Program-made: the position numbers and the translations under genes | DNA from: Thamnidium elegans | Lineage: Eukaryota; Mucoromycota; Mucoromycetes; Mucorales; Mucoraceae | Direction of reading: 5' to 3' | DNA length: 64,000 nt | NCBI GenBank assembly: GCA_025201345.1 | Contig: JAIXMG010000017.1 | Span: 372,001-436,000, forward strand | In this document: positions 57,069 through 64,000 of the stretch, piece after piece | How the letters are laid out: every line of letters begins with the position of its first letter | Numbering within the stretch: the stretch's first letter is position 1 | Notes under the pieces: generated by a model | The model's input: the letters and a program-made list of their open reading frames with translations, nothing else | The model's database searches: none | Told to the model about the DNA's origin: nothing

Positions 57069-58701
57069 TTAATATTCAATTTGACTTAAAGAGTCAACAA
57101 GAGACTTTTTCCAATTTAAAACCATAGGCACTTGTGTAAAAAACACCTGGAGCTCTGTTGCTGTTGTAGGGAATTTCATGGTGATGTATGTACGTCTTAT
57201 GTATGTCTCATCCACATAAAAAATTGCTTCAAGGTAAAGCTTCATCGCTATTTAAAGTTTACAATGGTTAGTTAACTTTTGTTTGAGAATACGAATGATT
57301 ACCATGGAATCTAACAAAGTATGCAGCTTTTGACTTTGTGAATTCAATAAAACTGATAATCCCATTTTCAATCTTGCTTTCATCATGAGTGGCCTTTTTT
57401 TTTGTACTATTGAACATAATCCCTCCTGAAAACTCAACAAGAACTAAACCAATCTTTTTTTCAGATGTGGGACAAAATCCGACACCATCCCATTTTGTTT
57501 TATTTGTCAGCAATGTTTCAACCTCGATCCTGTATGTATACAGGAAAAACATTAGTATCTTTGACCTTCGTACCATTGAGTGATACGGTATACTTACCAG
57601 TTGAAACCAATCAAATCATTTACTGAAAGGAATAGATTATGCAGTAACATAATGGTTGTTTGGGTAGCAGCAGTACGCTCAAGAGAAGAAAATAATAATG
57701 GATTACGAGGGCTTTGTATTAGATTTAAACTATTAAAGATATATTTAATATACTATTGTCTTTCAACAAACTCTGTGACTTACCAGTATAACCCTACTGC
57801 TTCGATAAAATTGACATCAGCATGGACAATCATATCAAAAACTTCATTATTTGGAAGCTGATATGATTTTATTATGCTTCTTATTGATGTTGGGCTTGGT
57901 GCAGATTCCCTAATCAAATCAAGAAGTAATGATGTAGCTGAGGTCAATTTGTATTCAGTAAGGGCTGTTTTTTTTTAAAAATTCATTTAAAATATCTTCA
58001 TCCATTATTGCTTGGACGCCATCATCATCAATATTAAGGATTTTTAATTTTTTTACACTAGTAAATATCCATATCAGTTACAATAAAAGTAAAACGTAAA
58101 TTGTAGTACCAGCCTGAATTTACTTTTCATAAACCTTAACTACACTCGAAATGTTATCATCAGTGGCGTCATTTGCAGTTTCAGGATTATTACTACGTAA
58201 CTAAAAAAAATAGGTAGTTAGTCAACAGGTTTAGCTTTTTCGTCTATCTGCAATAGTTACTCTTTTGGTTGAATCAACCATGCTTCCAACAATATTATCA
58301 GTGATGTCTTGTAAGGCTGCTTGTGTTCGTTTTCTGATATTGCTTTGGTGGGCGCGCTCATCCCTGACTTTCCAATATTCAGAATAAGTACGAGAAAACG
58401 CGGTGTCTTTATTACTTTTACGCTAAAAGTGAAATAATAAGTCAGTATTTCTGATTTATCACAAGTGAAGGAATGAATTATTTACATTGAATAACTTAAT
58501 CGCGTTCAGAATAAGTTGTTTTTCTTTTTTATTTGTCTTTTCAAGAGCGTTATGAAGCACAGTAAGGTATAAACAATTTGTTACTTTAACATTCTGCTCG
58601 TCGAAATCAGAAAAACTAATATAATCATAAGGGGGATCAAGAATAGCTGCAGTTTTTAACCACTCTTGGTAGCCATGGTTAACTGTTATGTCGTTGAACA
58701 T
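57069..58701 (-). pseudogene. orphan-family gene with one-base frameshift
   Basis: Seven minus-strand exons with good GT-AG borders: 58486-58701, 58261-58422, 58124-58200, 57784-58057, 57598-57729, 57303-57529 and 57069-57247. The summed length is one base more than a multiple of three. The extra base lies in a run of nine A on the sense strand (57968-57976), after NEFLKK. Reading past it restores ALTEYKLTSATSLLLDLIRE. The protein would be about 422 residues. Blocks include SEYWKVRDERAHQSNIRKRT, TKWDGVGFCPTSEKKIGLVL with VEFSGGIMFNST, and MKLYLEAIFYVDETYIRRTY. From memory these resemble a large unannotated family seen in Mucorales genomes. Function is unknown. A sequencing error in the A run would make the gene intact. 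Confidence 0.65.
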
Positions 58702-58941
58702 TGTGTTTGGAGAGTAAAAGACAGAAATTAGAAATCCCGCCCATGATCCCTAAAAAAAACCGTATTAAGAATAAAAAGAAAAGAGTAAATGTAAAATAGA
58801 TATTAAAATAAAAACGAATGAAAGAAAAAATATAAAAGAGTAGAGAAATCATAAATAAAGGAGTGTTCATAAAAAAAAAGGAAGTAAACATAGGAACGAA
58901 TGGAGAAAAACATAATAAGTAGAATTGCCTAGAGTAAATAA
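58702..58941. other. short gap between orphan gene and OTU relic
   Basis: A-rich on the plus strand, with repeated AAA-G units. It probably holds the 5' leader of the orphan-family gene. Nothing else is seen. Confidence 0.4.
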
Positions 58942-59478
58942 TTAAGTGTTCACATTAAAGCTACTTGATATATTGAATTCTACTAATTCTGGGCATTTCT
59001 TAAGTACAGATATAAGGTAAGGATTTACAAGCGGTAATGCATAATTTACGGTTGATCCATCTTCCATTCTAATTGGATCCATCAAGTAAAAGTGGAAATT
59101 AAATAGAAACATGTTAATAGTGGTTGATGATGAAGGAAGCTGTATCAAAGGAAGGAAAAGGGCCCAACTGAAGTATAACAGCCCATTACGGTTGGGTTTT
59201 ATGGCGTATACTGCTATAATTCGACCAAATGCATCAGCAGTTATTTGAGGGCAGTCGATGTAGCTAAAGTACATATTTGGTGGACAAGGAGGGGAGAGGA
59301 GTAGCAAGATAAAATACTTTCGGATTTTTCTTTTTCAAGAAAACATTTTTTCTTTTACTTCTATCCATTTATTCTGATCATCATATAGCGCCATAACTAA
59401 AGTTCTAAAATCACATTGTCCATCTCCTCTGGGACTATATACACTTTCAACTATTGAAGAGATGAACTGACTATAATG
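58942..59478 (-). pseudogene. OTU-like cysteine protease relic
   Basis: On the minus strand, frame 1 (about 59478-59345) reads SVYSPRGDGQCDFRTLVMAL followed by YDDQNKWIEVKEKM. The D-G-x-C-x-F-R core is the OTU catalytic motif. The frame then hits a stop. After about 40 bases a second frame (to 58942) reads SPPCPPNMYFSYIDCPQITA then DAFGRIIAVYAIK, the order expected for the rest of an OTU domain of the kind found in fungal repeat elements. At least one frameshift separates the halves, and no start codon or C-terminal His motif is clear. It looks like a decayed copy from a mobile element. Confidence 0.55.
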
Positions 59479-59859
59479 GTAGAGCACACGTAATACCTCT
59501 ACATCTTGACTACCTTCATATCACTACATCCCGCCCGATTTTAAGCCCCACAACTTGTTTTTTTTTTAAAAAAAAAAGAACCATTGTTTTTGTGTCCTTT
59601 TGACTATTTTTGAATTCAAAAACAATAAGGAGCTCGATCAGGAGGTTTCCGGGGTATATTGAATGATACCAACAACAAGTTTGTTCCTTTTTTAGGCTCT
59701 TTGATTAAATTATTGCCAAGTTTGATATCTGGAGATATACTTACTCCTTTTACAAAAACTATTTATGTATTAAAAGAGGAAAATCAGATTGAACCTATTG
59801 CAACTAATCATATTATTAATTAATTAATTATCGACCACCAAGCTGATAAGATTAAATAG
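59479..59859. other. degenerate DNA upstream of transposase relic
   Basis: About 380 bp. An open frame near 59664-59822 (NDTNNKFVPFLGSLIKLLPS...) has natural composition but no family match. It may be part of the neighbouring element or of another decayed repeat. Confidence 0.4.
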
Positions 59860-60408
59860 ATCATACTCACGATGCTGCTGCATTTAAATGGACCGAGATT
59901 TATACAATGTTCTTGAGAAATCCAGAAACCTTTTTTTTCCTTCTGATGGATACATTCTTACAGGTATAACACTGTTTAATAGTTAATTATTGATAATTGT
60001 ATACTGTAACTAAATTATTGATGTGAACTTTCTAGATTCTGCGTATCCTCTCTCACATCATGTTATTGTCCCATACCCTTCAACAGAGACCACCGGTAAT
60101 TCTCCTAATGCTATTGCCAAAAGAAAATTCAACAAGGTCCATTCATCGGCAAGAATGTCAATTGAAAGGGCTTTTGAATTATTTTCAGCAAGATGGAGAT
60201 TTATCGGTAAACATGTTTACATAAAAATATCAAAGATATCTGTCAAATTATCACTGCTGCAACATGTATACTGCGTAACTTACGCATCAACATCGACGGT
60301 CCTGATTTTGATATTGAAGAAGAAATAGTATCAAATGGAGGAGAAGACAAAAACGAGGATATAATCCGTACCAGAAAGGATGAGTTAAATAGATGGTTTA
60401 ACCCTTAA
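59860..60408 (+). pseudogene. PIF/Harbinger-type (HARBI1, DDE_4) transposase relic
   Basis: The C-terminal part of a DDE transposase. Reading across defects gives HDAAAFKWTEIYTMFLRNPE, then PSDGYILT, an intron (GTATAAC...TCTAG, ending at 60035), then DSAYPLSHHVIVPY, FNKVHSSARMSIERAFELFS and ARWRFIGKH. It ends with IITAATCILRNLRINIDGPD up to a stop at 60408. The D of DSAYPL and the E of IERAF are catalytic-type residues. Frame breaks are seen in a T run near 59931-59938 and an A run near 60217. The N-terminal half with the first Asp is not recognisable. The element is therefore inactive. Confidence 0.75.
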
Positions 60409-60479
60409 TAATAATAATAAAAAAAGGGTATAATTTGTACATGAGTATATGATTATAGATCGTTTTAATTTATTTTTAT

Positions 60480-61322
60480 TTATTGAGTCCTTGTTGAGCG
60501 TATTTGATCTTGCAACTCTCTCATCCTTGCAATATTTTGCGCAATAAGAACATTAGACTCTCTACGAGAAACAAGTAAAGCTTCTACTAAAGAATTACTT
60601 CTATCCGCACGTATGGCCATATACTCTCGAAATTCCTGTAATTGGCCTTGTCAAAACCTGTGTTATCTATTGACAATACATTCAACAATAGTCTCCGTAT
60701 CGGACAGGTTGGTTGCTTGAGAACGTGTAGTGTTTCTTGCAGGTCGAGGTGATGGTACAGAAGGAGCGGTAGATAGGGGAGTAGAAGAGATAGGAGCGAG
60801 GGGAGGTGTTTCCATTCTTCTTCTAGATAATGGTGATTCTGAACCTTGAGAAGCATCAGGACGCTCGTGCTCAGGAGCAGAAGAAGTATGCTGTCCCTCA
60901 GGTAAATTGTCAGAAAATTGTCTCTGGTAAGAGCTGTAAGTGAATGGTGGTAAAATGGTTGGATAATTCTTCAGAAGTTCTTCTAGCTTATTATACACAA
61001 TATCATCTTCAGAACCAGCTTCACCAGTTGAGTGACATCTAATAAACTCGGTTTTAAAGAGACTTACCATGCATTTCCACTTACCCTTTTGTTCATCTGA
61101 AGAATGATGCATCAAACTTTGCTCAAGAGCTTTCTGATTGTAATAAATAGATATACTAAGGTAAATTTCACACTTTTCGAAGTCGCTGGTAGTTGTTTGA
61201 AGTAAATCAAAATATTTGACATACTATGCAACAAGTAAGAGCTCTTCTGTTGTATCCCATCCAGAACCTCCGGAACTTGTAGAAGCTGTAGCAGAATTGT
61301 TACAGTTGATAGTACTGAACAT
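60480..61322 (-). pseudogene. possible Harbinger partner ORF (Myb/SANT-like), decayed
   Basis: Minus-strand gene-like unit facing the transposase relic. From an ATG at 61322 it reads a Ser/Thr-rich start, then SGWDTTEELLLVAY. After a likely intron come NQKALEQSLMHHSSDEQKGK, WKCM and later a long Pro/Ser/Thr-rich linker. A C-terminal helix-rich end in another frame reads FREYMAIRADRSNSLVEALL and RMRELQDQIRSTRTQ before the stop at 60480. A W-x-x-x-x-E-LLLVAYY start followed by K-x-W-K resembles the trihelix/SANT proteins that accompany PIF/Harbinger transposases. The assignment is tentative, and the exon joins near 60660 and 61240 are not clean. Confidence 0.45.
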
Positions 61323-61450
61323 TGATGTTTTAAGGTAATATAAAAATAATTGTGAGGGTTTTATTATAGTTTTGAATAAAGTTATTACACTTAAATAATT
61401 TAGTTTAGTATTTTTTTTTATTCGTGCACTTATTATGTATGAGGGGTGTT

Positions 61451-61520
61451 CTTTTCTGTTTTTGTAAATACTCCCACCGTCTGGAGGGGGAGGAGGGGAG
61501 TATTTACGAAAACAGAAAAG
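61451..61520. repeat. 25-bp inverted repeat with 20-bp spacer
   Basis: The arms at 61451-61475 (CTTTTCTGTTTTTGTAAATA...CTCCC) and 61496-61520 are reverse complements with one mismatch in 25. The spacer is G/A-rich. This is a strong hairpin or a pair of abutting transposon ends. Confidence 0.85.
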
Positions 61521-61526
61521 GCAGTC

Positions 61527-61605
61527 AAACCGCATTTCTTGGCTGGGGAGTATGAATTTTTAAGGTAAAAAACCGCATTCTTAAAAAGTAAAAACCGCAT
61601 TCTAT
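61527..61605. repeat. three direct copies of an AAACCGCATT motif
   Basis: AAACCGCATTTCTT (about 61527), AAACCGCATTCTTA (about 61569) and AAACCGCATTCTAT (about 61591) occur within 80 bp next to the inverted repeat. Such subterminal repeats are typical protein-binding sites at DNA transposon ends. Confidence 0.7.
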
Positions 61606-62126
61606 GAAATAGCATAAATAGTAACTTTATTAGTAAAAAAGAAGGTCATGAATGAAATTATATGTATGATAATGTATCCAAATGGGTGACACAGTATAAT
61701 AAAATGCATTTTTTTTTTTTGACCTAGTCCAAATGCAAGAGCAGACCCAACTTGTCGGTATGGCTAGTGACATCACCATAAGAATTTACCATAATTTATT
61801 CCTTTCAAAAAATCAAGCTTTTTGCGATAGCTCCGGACTCTCTCTTTTTTTTCCCTTTTTTTTTTATTTTTTTATTTTTCTTCATTTTTTCTCCCTGTTT
61901 TTTCTCTCTCTCTCTCTTTTTATACATATAAAAAAAAAACTCCACCTTTTTTAAGCTTTTAAAAGTATGTTTTATATATCTTTAAATATATATTTATATA
62001 TTCTTTAAGAAAAAAAAAAAAAAAAAATTAACGTTTTTAAAGTTGTAGTCTCCCATTTTCGGTTTTAAAATCAAAGAGTCGATATTTTTCCTTTTTTAAA
62101 CCAATTCTATATTTTGGAAAAAGCGA

Positions 62127-62128
<2 letters not shown>

Positions 62129-62157
<29 letters not shown>
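62129..62157. repeat. T29 homopolymer upstream of second HSF-type gene
   Basis: A run of about 29 T on the sense strand, 36 nt before the ATG. It parallels the T45 upstream of the first HSF-type gene and the T32 upstream of the sugar transporter. Confidence 0.75.
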
Positions 62158-62192
62158 CCAGCATATAGTTACGAAAACGAGCCTTTTATAAA

Positions 62193-64000
62193 ATGGCACA
62201 AAATAGTAGTAGATCCAGCTCAGTCAGTAGTTCAAGTGGAGGGGAAACAGAGTCTAGATATAAAAGGTTTGTTATACAATCTATCTGTTTCCTTTCCTTT
62301 TTTTGTGAATGTGTGGTAACAAACAAATAAATAGAATAAAGCTGGACTCAAGTGAGTTAGAAGGTTCAACTTCTAGTATCGAAATTGTTAGTTCGCAAGC
62401 AACAGTTCCTGTAAATATGAAAACACAGGCTGCTTTTGTCAATAAACTATACAAGTAAAAAAAAACAGTGTACCTAAAACATATGAAAAATCTAACGATA
62501 AAAAAAAAAAATAGAATGCTTGAAGACCCAGAAACACCAGAATTAATTGCATGGTCTAGCCATGGTGATCTTTTTAGCGTATCCAATCCAACAGCATTTT
62601 CTAAAACTGTCTTGCCACAATATTTTAAGCATAACAATTGGCAAAGCTTTGTTAGACAGTTAAACAGTAAAAAAAAATTTAATGCTTATTTCACTCACCA
62701 AAATACAGTTAACACTAACGTTATCTCTATAGTGTACGGTTTTCATAAAGTCAATGATCTTATTCACTCCAACTTAACAAACGAAAATCAAACTTGGGAA
62801 TTCAAACATCCCAATTTCAGAAAAGGTGCTGTTGGAGATTTACAACACATTAAAAGAAAGAGTGCTAAAACGCAATTACAACAATTACAGCAACAACACC
62901 AACAACACCAACAGCAGCAGCAAAACACACAGCAGCAACAAGCGCAATATAACTTCAACAATAATCTTAATACTAATAGCAATAATAACAGTAACGGTGA
63001 CTGTAGATATTCTTCACATAACAACGACTTAAAAAGCGACGATGATTCTTTTCAAGATAATATGAACTCAAACGACATAAATAATAGTAATAGCCCAGTA
63101 ATTAAGCATATATTAAGAATTGAAGAACATTTACTTGGTGTTACAAAGTCTTGTGAGTCTCTTTTTAATGAAGTAGTCCATTTGCGTATGGTAGTATCAA
63201 AGCAACAGGACGTAAGTTGTTTTTTTTTCCCCATTTTTTTTTTTTTAGGGAGTAAAAAGAAAAAAAAATTAATGGGTATTTTACTATAATAGGCAATGCA
63301 AGATCTTGTTGATGTGGTTTCCTCCACAACAAAAGCAAACAATAGTAAGTTTAATGGTTTCTTTTTCATGCATATATGCTTTTGCTAATCCCTTTTTTTT
63401 TCAAAAAAAATAAAATAGATTGCATTTGTTCAAATAATAATAATAATCATCATTCAATGAATAATAGCAATAATAACCAAGAATTACAAAACGGTAAGTC
63501 TATATTCCCATAGTTACTGTTTATGGTTAAATTTTTATCTGGTGTTTGAATCGCGACGATCCTTGCCTAAAGCAAATTGTTAAAAAAAAAAAAGCAAATC
63601 TTGATTACTGCGTTTTGTAAACAGTTACTAACACACATTACATTAGCTGAAAACCTTCGAATACAAGTTTCCAAGTTAAAAGGTAGCCAGCAAAATAGAA
63701 AATCGCCTTCTACAGATTCAGTTAGTAGTTCAGGTTCTATAAACACAGGTAAATCAATGAGCACTACCGCATGGTCACAAGCTTTAACGGCATCGCCTTC
63801 AGCAAACGATAAAGGTAACAACGATACCCAGCAAAGAAAGTTACCTTCATTTGATTCAATAAGACAGCAACAATGTCAATCAAGCTATAGATTAGAAAAA
63901 AAAGAAGATGATAGACAATTTAGTAGAAAATCCTCTAGTGGCTCTTCAGCATCCACTACTTCTGTACAGAAAATGACAAGTAAAAACCACCCTTTTTACA
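62193..64000 (+). CDS. HSF-type transcription factor (Sfl1/HSF-like), truncated by window edge
   Basis: Second heat-shock-factor-family gene. Exons fit at 62193-62266, 62335-62454, 62515-62666, 62733-63211, 63293-63344, 63419-63493 and 63647 to the window edge, where the frame is still open. The DNA-binding domain (residues about 58-160) reads FVNKLYKMLEDPETPELIAW, SKTVLPQYFKHNNWQSFVRQ and LNMYGFHKVNDL. A Gln/Asn/His-rich stretch follows, then IKHILRIEEHLLGVTKSCES, a likely oligomerisation helix, and a Ser-rich tail. The MLEDPE start of the domain is closest to Sfl1/HSF-like fungal proteins. The intron within LYK occupies the same codon position as in the other HSF-type gene. The real C-terminus lies outside the window. 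Confidence 0.85.

Larger units (their letters stand above)
61323..62192. other. repeat-bearing intergenic DNA upstream of second HSF-type gene
   Basis: About 870 bp. The left part (61450-61605) holds the inverted repeat and the short direct repeats listed separately. The right part is pyrimidine-rich with T29 at 62129-62157, 36 nt before the HSF-type ATG. No gene is seen. Confidence 0.55.

Noticed and set aside
1..64000. CRISPR arrays, bacterial operons or phage genes
   Set aside because: Gene structure is fully eukaryotic with spliceosomal introns. No regularly spaced short repeats with unique spacers were found.

Overview
The window looks like nuclear DNA of an early-diverging filamentous fungus, most likely Mucoromycota (Mucorales-type). 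The basis is AT-rich intergenic DNA with many long poly(A)/poly(T) runs, genes split by many short GT-AG introns (about 50-90 nt), a full COP9 subunit 8, an alkaline ceramidase, and a Mucoromycota-looking orphan family. Genus cannot be fixed from the sequence. Exon borders were placed by hand from splice signals, reading frame and family motifs. For almost every gene the summed exon length is a multiple of three and the protein length fits the family.

Layout. 1-1.75 kb: AT-rich DNA with a broken coding fragment at the left edge and a MITE-like inverted repeat. 1.76-4.25 kb: acyl-CoA oxidase (+). 4.4-15.1 kb: VPS13 lipid-transfer protein, 17 exons (+). 15.2-17.1 kb: ribosomal proteins eS1 (-) and eS30 (+) sharing one divergent promoter. 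18.4-19.8 kb: F-box protein (+). 20.6-22.6 kb: IQ-motif coiled-coil protein (+). 23.4-25.3 kb: SLC49-like MFS carrier (+). 25.3-26.2 kb: CSN8 (-). 26.4-28.0 kb: secreted beta-propeller sugar dehydrogenase-like protein (+). 28.2-30.6 kb: fasciclin-repeat membrane protein (-). 30.7-32.2 kb: MFS transporter (-). 32.5-33.5 kb: NSE2/MMS21 SUMO ligase (+). 33.5-34.3 kb: mitochondrial ribosomal protein bS18m (-). 35.6-36.7 kb: PQ-loop transporter (+). 37.1-38.4 kb: septin (-). 38.7-38.9 kb: 72-aa ORF (-). 39.2-40.6 kb: DMC1 (+). 41.3-42.7 kb: GT61-like glycosyltransferase (-). 44.3-45.7 kb: HSF-type factor (-). 45.8-47.2 kb: alkaline ceramidase (-). 48.0-48.9 kb: GCN4/CPC1-like bZIP (+) with upstream ORFs. 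49.7-51.0 kb: mitochondrial-type DEAD-box helicase (+). 52.4-54.4 kb: sugar transporter (-). 54.6-55.6 kb: SIS1-type DnaJ (-). 55.6-62.2 kb: repeat island with tandem repeats, an orphan-family gene carrying a frameshift, an OTU-protease relic, and a PIF/Harbinger-type transposase relic facing a possible partner ORF. 62.2 kb to the edge: a second HSF-type factor (+, truncated).

Most of the window is housekeeping sequence with no operon-like logic. Loose functional links are translation (eS1, eS30, bS18m, the bZIP regulator with uORFs), membrane and lipid biology (VPS13, ceramidase, acyl-CoA oxidase, several carriers), recombination and repair (DMC1, NSE2), and stress response (two HSF-type factors, a DnaJ). 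The least ordinary parts are the 55.6-62.2 kb island, the uORF cluster before the bZIP gene, the mirrored starts of the two ribosomal protein genes, and two GC-AG introns.
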